From: Podospora comata
Lineage: Eukaryota; Ascomycota; Sordariomycetes; Sordariales; Podosporaceae
DNA: 64,000 nt
Direction of reading: 5' to 3'
NCBI GenBank assembly: GCA_017354895.1
Contig: CP071493.1
Location: forward strand, 7,502,001 to 7,566,000
The position numbers were made by a program, and so were the translations under genes. Below, piece after piece: positions 1 to 11,150 of this stretch. The notes under the pieces are model-generated. The model ran no database searches. It was not told where the DNA came from and saw only the letters and a list, made by a program, of their open reading frames with translations. The first letter of the stretch is position 1. The number at the start of each line of letters is the position of its first letter.

Positions 1-709
1 CATGCTAGAGCCTTGCCGGCTCGCAAGAGCACACCGACTCCAAATTCTGATGTACTAACAACTCAAGTCTTGCCAGTTATGGCACATCGACCAGCCCCGC
101 GACTACCACAAGCAATCATTGGCAGACAATCTTGGGCCGAGGTAGTTGCTACAGAGGGCGGGGAGCCTGAGTGACAGAGTGTTCAGAAAACCTGTCTTTC
201 TAGCAAGAAGTCGCGATCTGGTAGGCACCCGGTTCGAGGGGCAAAAGACGATTGTTTTATGATATCGAATCGGATTGCCGGATCGACAACTATACACGAT
301 CCGCACCATGGTTGGTGCAGGACTCAAAAGCTTAGCATCCGTGACGTGCCAAGGCCCCCCTGAAGAAACCGCCCTCGGCTCAACTTGCCGACAACACGCT
401 ACGAAACCTCTTTCCCCACACACTGCAACCAAAGGTTCCGAGCTCGCGTGGCTCCGCCAACGAGCCTTGTAATAAAAGTATGGTGCGGCTGTGCTACTGT
501 TGCGATGCTGCTGGGTTCTGAAGCCCCTGTTGCCGTTTCATGGAAACATTTGGCAAGTCAATGCGAATTTCAGGGTCCTTTCCAAGGGGTAAGGACGATG
601 CACGGCGCAACACCAAGATGGACAATAAGAGGGCACACGATGCCACTCGACTCTCGGTCGAGAGTCACAAAGTGCGAACCCTCAGTCTGTCTTTTCCGCG
701 AACACAACA
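1..709. other. Upstream intergenic DNA, no supported gene
   Basis: Open frames here are short, overlap on both strands and carry no recognisable motif. The last few hundred bases probably hold the promoter and 5' UTR of the SGNH hydrolase gene that starts at 710. Confidence 0.5.
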
Positions 710-2731
710 ATGTGGCCTGCCGAAGCCGTGATAGGGGCTATCAGCACCCTGCTCTCTTTACAAGCCGACCATGTCGCCCCTGGTTTTATTTCAAGTAACA
801 GTACACCATCATGGCACACCTCTCTAGCCAAAAGAGCAGCACAGGACTTTTTCCTACGAGTGATGCCCCTTGGAGCATCCATAACGGAAGGAATTGGTTC
901 GAGAAACGGGGTAGGGTATCGCGATCTACTTCGTGCACAGTTGCGTACACGGGGATGGAACGTTAACATGGTGGGATCAAAACAAAACGGGCGTTTTGAA
1001 GATAATGACAATGAAGGGCACCCAGGCCTGACCATCAACCAAGTCCGCGGGGAGTTCAATGAGATTGGCAAGGCGCTGATGCCAAATCTGGTGCTTCTCA
1101 ACGCTGGGACGTAGGTCTTCGCAGCCTCCCAATCTCTTACGGAGAGAATAACCGTGTGTGCTAACATGTCGATTTAGGAACGACTGCATCCGCCAAATCG
1201 ACACCAACAACGCGGGAGCCCGCCTCAAAGCTCTCATCGATGATGTCTTCACAACCGTTCCAGGGGTAACAGTGGTCGTTTCGACCCTGGCACCATCACG
1301 CAAAAACGACAGTTGTTCCGCAGATCTCAGTCAACAATATCGCGACTTGGTGACCAATACCTACAGAGGCAACCCACGTATTGGCATGGCCGACTTGCAT
1401 GCGGCCATCAACATAAACGATCACCTCCATCCCGACGGGGTACATCCCAACGATGCAGGCTACGCCATCTTTGCTTCCCTCTGGATGGAAGCAATCCGAA
1501 AACTCGAAGACCAGATCCAGCCTCCCGCAGCAGTGATCGACGATGGGCCTGCCGATGTCCAGCGGCCATCTCCGCCAAATGATAAGGAATGCATCCGAAC
1601 CCCAGGGACAGTGGTAGATGGCACGTATCTGCACGAGCAAGTGGAAAGGGGCATCTTGAGCTCGGCGAAAATCCCAAAGCGTGTGGATGGAAGAGAGGCA
1701 ACTCCCTCACAGATCTTATTTGCCAATGTTGTCGTCATGAACAACCTCTTCAAGAGGGGCGAGGAGTTGGATGATCGAATTGCGGTCTATCGTGGCGGCG
1801 ATGGTGGCAACAGCTATGTGTTGTCTCAAAACAGGGCTGGTGGGAATTTCGAGACAAACACGATGGAGTTCAGTGTGGGAATCGACTGCGATGTATCAAA
1901 GGGGGCAAGGGTCATTTTTGCTGATTTTGTGAGTACCTATCTAGTCTTTGCGCTTTGGCTCGGGGGGTGGTGCTGACTGAATGAACATAACAGAACAATG
2001 ATGGTTTGGATGACTTCTTCTGTGTCAATGCCAAGGCGGGCGTTTCGGTCTCCTTGAACCGCGGGGGGAGGCCTCCCAGATTTGAGAGCATCGGGCAGGT
2101 GGTGCCGGACCGGGAGGGTTTCACAGCTGATGATGTTCGAGTTGCCCGTAAGTGTTGACATCAAACCCAGCCAAGCTACTTGGTGCTGACGGCCATTCTC
2201 AGAGATCGACGGTGACGGAAGAGCCGATTACTGCCTCATCAAAGCTGACAGCAGCATTGACTGCATCCGCCAAAATGAACAAGGAGAATTCAACGGAGCC
2301 CTGCAGTTGACCTTTGATAAACTGTCCGGCATTGACAAGGGGCGTGTTGTGCTGGGAGACATCAATGGAGAGTAAGTCTCGGCATTCCGCCCTAATATGT
2401 CTGTCATCTTGACAAACTCCCTGCTGACATTTCACATTTTTGTAGTTTCCGCAGTGATTATCTGAGAATTGGAGAAAACGGCAACATCCTAGCATTCATC
2501 AACTCCGGCATGGGCAGCAACAATGCCCCAGAATGGCGAGACGCTGGTATCATAACCCAGGGTGGACTTGGCATCATGCCACCAGAGCTTATCAAATTTG
2601 GACGGGTCTTCGGTTCATCAAAACTGGATTACATTTACCTGGACGAGAATGGCGGCAACTTTGAGGTCCATGCCTGGCAAAACACTGGGAAAGGAGGTAA
2701 AGTGCGTGTCACAGAGGACTGTCCTCCATGA
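710..2731 (+). CDS. SGNH/GDSL-type hydrolase with C-terminal FG-GAP-like repeats
   Basis: Five exons fit: 710-1110, 1178-1928, 1994-2147, 2203-2371 and 2446-2731 (586 aa). Donors are GTAGGT, GTGAGT, GTAAGT and GTAAGT, and the first intron has a CTAAC branch point. The SGNH signature is complete: block I is PLGASITEG (residues about 52-60), the GxND block is NAGTND, formed exactly across the first splice, and the catalytic Asp/His block is DGVHPNDAGY. After residue 380 come three Asp-rich loops, DFNNDGLDDFF, QIDGDGRADYC and DINGDFRSDYL, each near a splice junction and typical of calcium-binding FG-GAP/VCBS propeller repeats. SGNH enzymes are esterases or lipases; the propeller may bind substrate or the cell surface. 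The N-terminus is only weakly signal-peptide-like, so secretion is inferred and the true start could lie elsewhere. Confidence 0.88.
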
Positions 2732-3051
2732 CATGCCTCATACATGAAACAGGGGGAAAGGGTGGTTGTGGGCGAGGCTTGAAGCTTGTAAATTACGTGT
2801 AACATGTTGTGTCTTTATGAATAGCGCCTTTGATAGGGCCCAAGAGCAGAGAAACTGTTGGCTTGGGGAAGAAATTCTGCTTCATTCTCCAATACTGAAA
2901 ACCCTGCTACTTGTGGCAAAAGAAAAAAAAAAGAAAAAGCCTATCACTCCTGGCCGCGTCGCCGATCCCCTTACACACACGAGTCTTTTCCATATACCGT
3001 GCAAGCATGCGTTCGGCCTCCGATGATCCTTCCCTTGCGAGATACCGGCTC

Positions 3052-3368
3052 CTAATTATCACCCTCGGTGGTCTCAATCTTCTTCGCCTCTGAATCCTTA
3101 GACTTGATATGCTCTAGATTAGCCAAACGTCCAGTTCGCTCGGAATGTCCATGGCCGGAACGACCAACCTCCTGGGTCGAGCTATGGCTCCGTACTTTCT
3201 TCGCCGCCGGGATTTTGTCAAATGTCTCTGCCGCAGTTCTCCCCCTTCCGGAGGAACGCCTGACAGGCTGCTCTACCCGATTTCGGCCTCGGCGTTGGCT
3301 TTATACATCCGTTGTCGCTGTCGTTGTTGGCGGATGTTGACAGCGTTGTCCTTGCTGGCAGAAGCCAT
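3052..3368 (-). CDS. Possible small gene, reading frame interrupted
   Basis: From an ATG at 3368 a polar frame rich in Gln and Arg runs 31 codons to a TAG at 3273-3275. A second frame overlaps it and continues to a TAG at 3052-3054, with a basic then acidic tail ending KKIETTEGDN that looks protein-like. No convincing short intron joins the two. This could be one small fungal gene with a frameshift, a gene with an unusual splice, or chance. The product is not recognised. Confidence 0.28.
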
Positions 3369-3466
3369 GGTTGTCTGTCTTGGTGGTGCGATAGTGTGTA
3401 TGTAGTCTGCAGAACTGCCTCTGTATATGCTCGTGTTATTCTGGGTGAGAAAACCCAGCAGCGCCC

Positions 3467-3732
3467 GGCACCCTTGCCACCCACATAGATAACTGAGATA
3501 CTAAAGTAGGTAATATGCCTCAAAGGATAGTCCTAATACCTTTCCAGATAATTTATAGGCCCTTAAGGATAGTTTGTGGGCCTCTAAAGATAGTTTGTAG
3601 GCCTTCAAAAATAAGTAACAGGCCTTAAAAGATTGTTTAGAGACCTGTTAACTTACTTTTAAGGTACATTTTATAGTATAATATGGGGTCACTTACTTTA
3701 GTGTCTCAATTATTTTGTGGGCTAGGGTCACC
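3467..3732. mobile_element. MITE-like element, family M1, copy A
   Basis: This is a short AT-rich element of about 266 bp with imperfect terminal inverted repeats. The left end includes ACTAAAGTAGGTAA near 3505-3518, and the right end reads as its complement (ACTAAAGTAAGT on the minus strand), with CCCACA-ATAA-TTGAG outside both. The interior holds four degenerate 21-bp tandem units close to GCCTTTAAAGATAGTTNANAG. Related copies lie near 38.8 and 40.7 kb, and a subtype near 11 kb. It has no coding capacity. Boundaries are approximate and no target-site duplication was seen. Confidence 0.7.
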
Positions 3733-4116
3733 GGGTGAAGGTTCTGGGCCATGGAATACGCCTCTTTATCATGGGTCGAGAGGCGCACAAGAGTGCTGGC
3801 GTTTGGACCTTGATGGCTTCTTTGCCTGAATTGAAAGCCGACGTCGGCTCTGAAGCCTCTGCAAACGAGTATTGGGGTTTCACAAAAACAGGGTCATGAC
3901 AGCTTGCTTGATTATCAGATTGCTCAGTGTATTGGGAAAAGGGGCGTTCTCATCCGATTACAGATCAACTCTGTTGACCCCACAACTTGGTCAGCGAGTC
4001 GCGAGGTTGTGATTGTGTTTCAATCCAGTTACAAAGAGTCAAGGTTGTGAAGTGACTTCATTTCTCATCTCAAACTAGAGTCTAGCTCTACTTGTACTGC
4101 TCAAAGACTGTTCAAC
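3733..4116. other. Intergenic DNA downstream of the 4117-5787 gene
   Basis: No coding signal was seen. It probably contains the 3' UTR of the minus-strand gene that ends at 4117. Confidence 0.4.
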
Positions 4117-5787
4117 TTAATAACCCTGATTATTATTTGGGTATCCATACGACTGTCCTTGGTTGGACTGATACTGCTGAGGATTGTACTGTGGGGGAGG
4201 TGGGTATTGGTTCTGTTGACCATGCCCATACTCCTGTGTGGGCGGAGGCGGAAACTGGTTTTGCTGGCCATGCTGATACTCTTGTGTGGGCGGAGGCGGG
4301 AACTGGTTCTGTTGGTATTGCTGTGTTGGCGGAGGGGCATATTGCTGACTGCCCGAGTAGTTGTGTCCCTGCTGGGGAGGTGGGGGAGGATACACCCCAG
4401 TGATGGGCTGGTTGCCGCCACCGAGCTGAACGTTGTTGGTCACTGCACCCACTTCTACCCCATCATCGTTACTTATATCGTCCGGCACAGTAACCTTCAC
4501 CTTGGGCAGGTACCGCTGCACCTTTTGCTCCACAATGCCCTGGACGAAGACCCAGCTTTGCTTCTCAAACTTGCGGTGGCCACCGTTGACGACACCAAGG
4601 ATGCTCTGGCGGAGGGTCTCTTGCACCTTGCGGACGAGGCTACGAATCTTGATGAGCAGCTTGGCCTTGATGTCATCACCAAATCCACGGTCCCCACCCG
4701 ATCTCGAGGCCGAGACAGTATTGTCGAGTTGCGAGTCAAACGGATTGCCGCCCAGAATCTTCTCGAGAGGGCGCTGGAACTGGTCTGGCAACAGCTCAAA
4801 CAGCTGCTTCTCAATCTGTCCCAGAATCTTGCGGAATTCGAGGCGAACCTCCCTGTGGACCTTTGCCAAACCGTGACTGAGCTTCTCGCTGATGAGTTTG
4901 GAGAAGCCGCCCTTGCTCTCGCCACCATCACCCTCAGCCCTATCCCCAACGCCCCTGGACGCGCCCTCGCCATGTGACTTCTTGCTTCCAAACAAGCTCC
5001 CAAACCCCTTGACTATATCCTTCACCTGATCCTCAAACTCCCCCTTCACACCATCACCAAGATCCCTCGTGGTAGTGTTCCCCCGCAACCACTTCTTGAT
5101 ATGATCCAACGCAATCTTGGTAAACTGCTCCGCAATAGACGTATGTTGATCTCTCAGCTTGGCTCCAACCAACTCCTTGATCTCAGGGGTAATCATCCTC
5201 GCCTTCTCCTCCGGGTTCCCAGCCACATCCTTGACAGTATTGCTCAAAACCCCCAAGAGCCCATCCAACTGGAACCCCTGACCACCACCAGGCCCATCAT
5301 TCCGCTTATCCAGGTGATCCTGAACCACGTCAAACGCCGCAGAAAAGAACTTCTTCATCCCATCCCCCTCCCCCCCACCTCTCGACCTCGTCTCCCCCTC
5401 ACCACCAAAGCCCCTCGCTTGCCCACCACCACCACCACCACCAGAAGTCAAGTTGAAAATCTCCGCCAAATCATCACCCACCCCTCCCGGGCCCGCAACC
5501 GCGCCAAAGCTCTTGGTCAACTTGGCAATCTCATTCGCAAAAGACAGGCTCTGTCCACCGTACGAATCAGGAACGTCCTCGTTCAGCCCTCTAGCACCAG
5601 AGCTAGAGCTGTTGTTGTCTTTGTCGAACAAGGTCCGGAAAGCATCAATGACCTGCTGCTCGAGGCTATCGATGGTCTTGGTCTGGAAGGTCTCGAGCTC
5701 CTCGGTGATGCGGGGCTGGATCTGGGGGGCGAGCGAGTCGACATAATCGTCAACCTTCTTCATCAGGATGTCGGGAAGGGCGGCCAT
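4117..5787 (-). CDS. Conserved-looking protein of unknown function with proline-rich tail
   Basis: A single uninterrupted 556-aa frame starts at ATG 5787. The N-terminus (MAALPDILMKKVDDYVDSLA) is an amphipathic helix without a signal peptide. Residues about 100-150 are a Gly-rich linker. Residues about 160-430 are largely helical and charged (for example HGLAKVHREVRLEFRKILGQ), followed by a compact basic stretch. From about 455 the protein is low complexity, with repeats of PPPPTQEY spaced by QNQ/GQQ and a final PPPPQY, which fits a PPxY WW-domain ligand. This suggests a soluble protein with a helical core and a disordered protein-binding tail. The family was not recognised and no enzymatic motif is visible. 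Confidence 0.8.
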   Translation of the reverse strand: MAALPDILMKKVDDYVDSLAPQIQPRITEELETFQTKTIDSLEQQVIDAFRTLFDKDNNSSSSGARGLNEDVPDSYGGQSLSFANEIAKLTKSFGAVAGPGGVGDDLAEIFNLTSGGGGGGGQARGFGGEGETRSRGGGEGDGMKKFFSAAFDVVQDHLDKRNDGPGGGQGFQLDGLLGVLSNTVKDVAGNPEEKARMITPEIKELVGAKLRDQHTSIAEQFTKIALDHIKKWLRGNTTTRDLGDGVKGEFEDQVKDIVKGFGSLFGSKKSHGEGASRGVGDRAEGDGGESKGGFSKLISEKLSHGLAKVHREVRLEFRKILGQIEKQLFELLPDQFQRPLEKILGGNPFDSQLDNTVSASRSGGDRGFGDDIKAKLLIKIRSLVRKVQETLRQSILGVVNGGHRKFEKQSWVFVQGIVEQKVQRYLPKVKVTVPDDISNDDGVEVGAVTNNVQLGGGNQPITGVYPPPPPQQGHNYSGSQQYAPPPTQQYQQNQFPPPPTQEYQHGQQNQFPPPPTQEYGHGQQNQYPPPPQYNPQQYQSNQGQSYGYPNNNQGY

Positions 5788-6261
5788 TTTGACGGATGAT
5801 AGGGGCGATGCAAGGCGCTAAAGATAGGGCAATAAGGGAATAAGCACCGGGTTGGGTTCGATGTTGGGAAAAACAACTTGAATCGCGTTGCGTTTCTCTC
5901 TGCTGGGGGGAAGCTGGGCTGATCGGAGCGGGGTGGAGGGGTTGTTGGGCGCGCGGCCGATAAGCTGATAAAGCTCCCACTTGACGTCAGCTTTTGGGGG
6001 GTGGGTACGGGGGTATTCGTTTGCCACTGTCTCAAATGCTCTTTTTGCCCCACAAAAAGTGAGCTTATTAAGTGGGGCAGTGCTGAGCTAATACGATAAT
6101 TGTATACCTATTAAATAGCAACTTGTAATTTGTATTTCTCTACTTTCTAATATACTTGTAACTTATGTCCTTAGTAACTGATCAATAAACCTGCCTTTTA
6201 CTTTCACTATTAACTGATTTAATTTTATCAAAACTCTACCTTATTAATTCTAATTGTGTAA
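5788..6261. other. Promoter-side DNA, then AT-rich RIP-like DNA
   Basis: The part up to about 6050 is GC-rich and should hold the promoter and 5' UTR of the minus-strand gene at 4117-5787. From about 6060 composition drops sharply to TA-rich sequence next to the solo LTR, as in RIP-mutated repeat DNA. No gene is supported. Confidence 0.45.
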
Positions 6262-6691
6262 TGTGACGAACCCCTATCCAGAACCTCTGAAAGGGATACT
6301 AGTTGAAGGCACTTCTGAACAATCCTAGTTCGGTACAGCTAAACAGTGTACAACAAATGACTTGTCTCAATCACAACAGTCTAGATACCAACGATTGTGA
6401 CTTGTATTGCATACTGCGGCACTATCTACGAGCTATCTAGTTCCTCCGTATATATAGATCTTAAATCCCTAGGTACCTCCGTACCTGGATCACTCTCGCT
6501 TACCAGCGACCGGTAGTGATCCTCTGGGGCTCACCACGCTCACTAGGTGATCGTGGTGATCTGGCTCACCTTTGCCAAGCAGTGAGCCTTCTCCGCCCTT
6601 GTAGCCCTGCCGTCGTGTCCCCTTCCTCCGATTGGCAGGTACGGTTAGCTGCAGTTCCCACCTGGCCTCGCTATATGGTTGGTCTGTGACA
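6262..6691 (+). mobile_element. Solo LTR-like element, family L1 (copy 1)
   Basis: It starts TGTGACGAACCCC and ends GTCTGTGACA, giving TG...CA termini over 430 bp. A TATA-like box (CGTATATATAGA) lies near 6447-6458, in the position expected for U3. The first 200 bp match copies at 15295, 16621, 56293 and 56492; the 3' half matches only the 15295 copy. No flanking direct repeat or internal retrotransposon sequence was found, so it is read as a solo LTR that has lost its target duplication. Confidence 0.62.
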
Positions 6692-7361
6692 ATCACGCAA
6701 ACTCGGCATTGGAGCCTGTCATCCTCCTGGAGGTTTCCTAGGTGCAGTCGCCTAAAGTATTTCGTTAAGTTACCTGACGTATAGAGCAAGTGAATAAGTT
6801 TATCGATACGGGGATTATCTAGCTTTAGATAAAGCGCTTTATTAACGTAATAGATATATTTTCTTAGCCTATATTTGTTAGCTTAACTATGACACTGAGA
6901 CGGGGGCCATTTTCGATTGCTGTCCTGCACCGAAAGAGTTCGCCAAGTTCCTTTCTGCTACCCAAAAGTGATTGTCAGGGGCGCATGGATCGACCAAACT
7001 TGGCTTTTCATATAAAATCATTGCGTAACATTAGATACTTTTCTCTTGGGTAGCATCAAGCCAATCTCGATGTCCGTCGTCAGCTCAGAAAATGGTTCTT
7101 GACAGTAATTTCGGCCACGGGCGGTTCTTGAAGTAAGGACTTGTGATTTTTTTCTTCAAATACCCGTCTTTGAGGGGTATGATGACGCAGAACAAATACA
7201 CATGTCCAGACAATCCATGCAATCTATATGCTCAGTCCACAGACCGCAGTGGTTCACTTCCAAAAACCCTCTTGGTGCGATCCAATGGCCGCTTCTGGCT
7301 TTCCAAGTCATGTATGTACAACTCCCGCCGAAATATTCTCCCCCATGCCTTTTGGACTGGC
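6692..7361. other. AT-rich repeat margin and 3' flank of AA8 gene
   Basis: TA-rich sequence at 6780-6890 looks like decayed repeat DNA. The rest, up to the stop of the cytochrome gene at 7362, shows no coding signal and should include its 3' UTR. Confidence 0.4.
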
Positions 7362-8129
7362 TTAGACACCGCTCGCAAGTCTCTCGACAATGGCATCAAA
7401 GTCCTGGTTGGCAGCCCCAGAGAAGTCGTGTTGCCAGTATCCATGGACGTCATGGATTGGGATGGTCGAGGTGGGGCTGTTGGGGGAAGAAGGACGGTTG
7501 GGGGAGTAGGCAAAAGCCATGCGGTTTCCTCCCCTGGGGCTCAGGAAGCGGGAGGCGCCGGTGTCGGTCGTCCACGAAGTGCATCCCTTGCAGAGAGCGG
7601 TGTACTGCCAGTGGGTGCCGTTGGACTTGGTGCCGGTCCTGAAAAGGGTGTACTGGGCGTTGTTGTAGGCCTGGGGGGTGATATGGCCACTGAAAAGGTT
7701 GTCAGCGCATGATCATCCACTTCACAAGTTTCCAGCACTTACCCAGCCCAGCGAGAGGAGAGCACCGGCTGGTTCTGGCTGTTTCTCCAGGCAACAGTCA
7801 ACGGGTTCCTGGGCATAGAGCCAGCCCAGGCAATACCGGCCCAACCGACATCGTTAGGAATGACGGCCTGGATAACGGCATCGTAGGAGGTGTAGGTCTG
7901 GACGTTGGCCGGAATGGCTACGCGGTAAGTGATGCCCTGGTTTACCCTGTACAGCACGTAGTTGGAAGAAAACACGAGGCCGGTGTCGGGGTCGCGGTAG
8001 ATGGCATTAGCCTGCGCCGTCACTTCAACCAGGTCAGCACTCTGACCCCCATGATTCAAACAACCTCCACCACTCACCGGTTCTGCTGAGCAGGGCCGCG
8101 AGGAGCCCAAACCACAAAGTCCAGAGCAT
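7362..8129 (-). CDS. Secreted single-domain AA8 cytochrome (CDH cytochrome-type, heme b)
   Basis: Three exons on the minus strand: 8129-8078, 8022-7743 and 7689-7362 (219 aa). Introns use GTGAGT...CTGAC...AAG and GTAAGT...CTGAC...CAG. Exon 1 encodes a clear signal peptide (MLWTLWFGLLAALLSRT), with likely cleavage after an AQA reached through the first splice. The mature protein is a DOMON-fold cytochrome like that of cellobiose dehydrogenase. The expected heme ligands are present: Met in WAGSMPRNPL and His in IPIHDVHGYW. No flavin domain or carbohydrate-binding module follows. AA8 proteins pass single electrons outside the cell, for example to copper oxygenases or iron. A longer frame upstream of 8129 lacks a signal peptide and reads through the first intron, so 8129 was chosen. 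Confidence 0.87.
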
Positions 8130-10117
8130 ATCGAACCACGAGGTTGGCGAAGGGTCTGTCGAAGAAGAAGAGAACCTTGGCGGCTAGGTGATGTGCGCGA
8201 CAAGACGTGGAGGCGGCAGAGGGTTCTTTTTTAGTCTGGGTGGGACGGAAGAAGCCAAGTTGACCAAGACGGCAAGAGTACGGGGAAAGGATGCACTTTT
8301 GCCATGATTAAGTACAGCGGGAGGGCTGCTGTCGGCATCTCGACTGGATCGCGGGCGTGGGCAACCAAGCATCCCAGAAATACCAGGGCGGAGGAGGTTC
8401 GGAGGCAGAATTGCTGGCAAATTCTGAAAGCCAAGCCTCTGAATGTACGCCTGTTGGACGGGTTTAATCGCGTGACGCCATGTTCTGGGGTACTGTTAAT
8501 TTATTTCGAGTCGGAGAAGGTTGCTCCTCGAAGGGAGGAACGTCGTCGTGGTTTCTGCTGGGCGGTTGCAGGCGGTTGCGGGTTGTAAGTGTCGCTCCAC
8601 GGGGGAAGGGCGGGGCGGCGCATGGGAGAGCAGCGGTCTTCCTTCCAAGATGAGCGTCGACTTTAGCCGCGCATATTGAGGGCGGTGGGAATCTGGGCAA
8701 ACAACAAATGCCAGAGGCCAGCCTCCGAGGGATAAATGGCGTCGGTATATTAAAAGATCGTGCACTATAGCCCAGGGAGCCGCAACCCCGAACTTGGAAC
8801 GGGAATTTCTCTCTACAAGAGCTTCATCAAAAAGGGGGGGTTGCTTCCAATTCGTTTCATTACCACGCTGCTATTTCCAGGTTCACACGTTGTCTTCTCC
8901 AGACACGTGGTGACGACGCAAGGGCGATGCGTGCGAATCATCTCGATTGTCAGCATCAACAACAATCGCCTCGAATCCGACTGGCTCGCCCTCGTGGCGA
9001 CGACCCCCATCCCACTACCGTCACAGTGGCATCGGCCCCGAGTCTTGAACAAGAGGTCCCGGAGGCTGCATCCAAAAGGATACTACAAAGCGTCTCATCT
9101 TCTTACATTGCCTTGCTTCGTTGTTCCCTTCTGCTTTTATCCATGCCTGCGACCAGCCACCACCCGGGCTCCCGCCATGGCGCAAGACAGACGATATCCT
9201 TCGAGAAGGCTTCTTCTGGAGCCCATATCCCGGGTTCACACCTCTTGGCGGGATAATATCGACAAGCCGCTGCCATGTGGTGGCGACGTAGGTCCTTTGT
9301 GCTGCCCCATGGAGTAACGTGATGACCGCTGTGTTCTGGCCAACCGACTACGACTTTCCCTTTTCTCCTGGCGAGACTTCAAACCTTGACGCTTGCTAAC
9401 TGGATGGATACATGGTCGGTATATCTGCTTCCGAGAACTGGACATCCAAGTCACGCCTTGGTGGATACATGCTACGTTGTTTGAGACTCCCTATCCGCGT
9501 CCTTTACTAGTAGCTTGCTTACCCAAGCCCGTGGTACTTGGCTCATTGGAGACCAAAGGGCACTTGTTCAGGGGGGACAAACGCACGTGTATTTGCGGAC
9601 ACCACGGATGATAAGAGAGCTGAGATTGGCAAGTCTGATGAGGTTGAGGTGCTACAGATCAGCAAATAACTCCTCCTGCTTGCTGGTTGATGCATTTTGG
9701 TAGAAAGTAAACCCATTTTGTCAAGGCGCCCAAGTTGCGAGTTGATGCGTCCTCTAGACAAGGCCTATGACCACTCTTTTTCCACCCGTTAATGCTCTCC
9801 CACTAGACTTTGTTCAACCCTTTCCCAGTCAGTCGAACATAATGTCTGGTGTGATAGATTGTGAGATATGTGGTAAGACTTGCCCTCTATCGTCCGCGGA
9901 AACACTTCTTAGCTTGGAGAGCTGAGACTATCAGGAAGTTCCTGTCATTCCTTAAACTTCAGCTTCAGCGATTTCGTTCTCGAGAGCAATCTCTTGTTGT
10001 CGGGTGAAGTATTCGTGAATTGGCGTGAAGTGAAGCCATGCACCCAAGCCAGCATGACATCTCCGTGACATTACCTACACCTCGTGCAAGTCCCGCAAGT
10101 GGCGAGTGACTTTATGG
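8130..10117. other. Long stretch without a supported gene
   Basis: About 2 kb of mixed composition. The longest frames (8760-9317 on plus, 8496-8765 on minus) lack motifs, introns or a convincing start, and overlap frames on the other strand. The part next to 8129 is presumably the promoter of the cytochrome gene. Confidence 0.45.
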
Positions 10118-10429
10118 TTAGCACTGGCAGTAAACATAAATATCCGAACCCAATGAAACCCTTTGGGGTGGCACTGCTATCTGCAGAAGTCCCATCGGTC
10201 GCAGCGTAAGTCGATCTCCAACCAGCAACATACAGGTCGGCGCAGGCTTTATTACCGGCCTCTCATGGAGCCTTTCAGCGGCATACTCGTCGTTTTCCAA
10301 CTTGGGTACCTTTGAAGCCATTATGGCAACCATGGTGGAGCGTCGTTTGCGAAAATTGGTACGGATCTTCTCCTTGCCGATGACCTGAGCTTCAGGTTGG
10401 GCCATGGACGGCTTTGTATCATTCTCCAT
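10118..10429 (-). CDS. Possible small hypothetical protein
   Basis: A 103-aa frame starts at ATG 10429 (MENDTKPSMAQPEAQVIGKE). It is charged and basic at first, then more hydrophobic, and ends in YVYCQC. No domain, signal peptide or homologue is recognised. The frame is open further upstream to 10576, but that extension has no better start. It may be a real small gene or chance. Confidence 0.25.
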   Translation of the reverse strand: MENDTKPSMAQPEAQVIGKEKIRTNFRKRRSTMVAIMASKVPKLENDEYAAERLHERPVIKPAPTCMLLVGDRLTLRPMGLLQIAVPPQRVSLGSDIYVYCQC

Positions 10430-10829
10430 GATGGCGATCTTGTTGACACAAAAGAGGTAGATGGTGGGAAGAAAATTTGTCAGAAGCAACTGAGTAGGAA
10501 GGTTTCGCTGGTGGAGCGCTATGGCAGCGAGATGTGTGTGTGGGACGAGGTCACTGTCCTGGAAAATGAAGCGCAAAAGTGGCGAAAAGGGTTATGAATA
10601 GTGAATAAATTTAGCAGCACAAGTAAATCCTACAACTGTGTGAAATACTAGTAGAAAGGCCATAACCAGGAGCAACCAAAGTGTGGGCCTGATGAAAAGG
10701 TGGCACCAGGAGGCCTGGGAGCGACCACAAGATGGGACTGAAGAAAGACGCGAAGGGTGGTACGGCAACTGATACAACATATTTCTCTCTGCATTTCACA
10801 TACAATATGGAACTCTCTTCATAACAAGA

Positions 10830-11150
10830 GAGAACCTATACGGAGCCCCCTATTTATCTTGTCAACACCCCGTTAATATAGAATTTAACTATATTACGAA
10901 GCATAATTATTGTGGGTTGAAAGGTATTTGATGAGCTCTAAAGGATAATTCAAAGACGTTAAAAATAATTAAAAGGGCTTAAAAGATAGTTCAAGGGTTT
11001 TAAAAGATAGTTTAAAGACCTTTAAAATATAATTTGAACGCTTATTATTTTTCTTCTAAAGCCTTGTACTATATGATAAGAAAGGCAAATAAACAGGTAG
11101 GCAGCGGGGCAGTAATAAGATAAATACGGGGGCTCCGCACAGGTTCTCTC
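10830..11150. mobile_element. MITE-like element, subtype M2 (shares internal 21-bp units)
   Basis: The terminal inverted repeats differ from family M1. The left end reads GAGAGAACCTATACGGAGCC, and the complement of the right end reads GAGAGAACCTGTGCGGAGCC; both continue into TATTTATCTT. The interior (about 10930-11040) contains degenerate 21-bp units of the kind seen in M1, such as TTTTAAAAGATAGTTTAAAG. No coding sequence is present. This is a second MITE type with an interior related to M1. Confidence 0.65.

Noticed and set aside
4159-4977. 272-codon hydrophobic plus-strand frame (Leu-rich)
   Set aside because: It is the antisense of the proline/glutamine-rich tail and core of the 4117-5787 gene.
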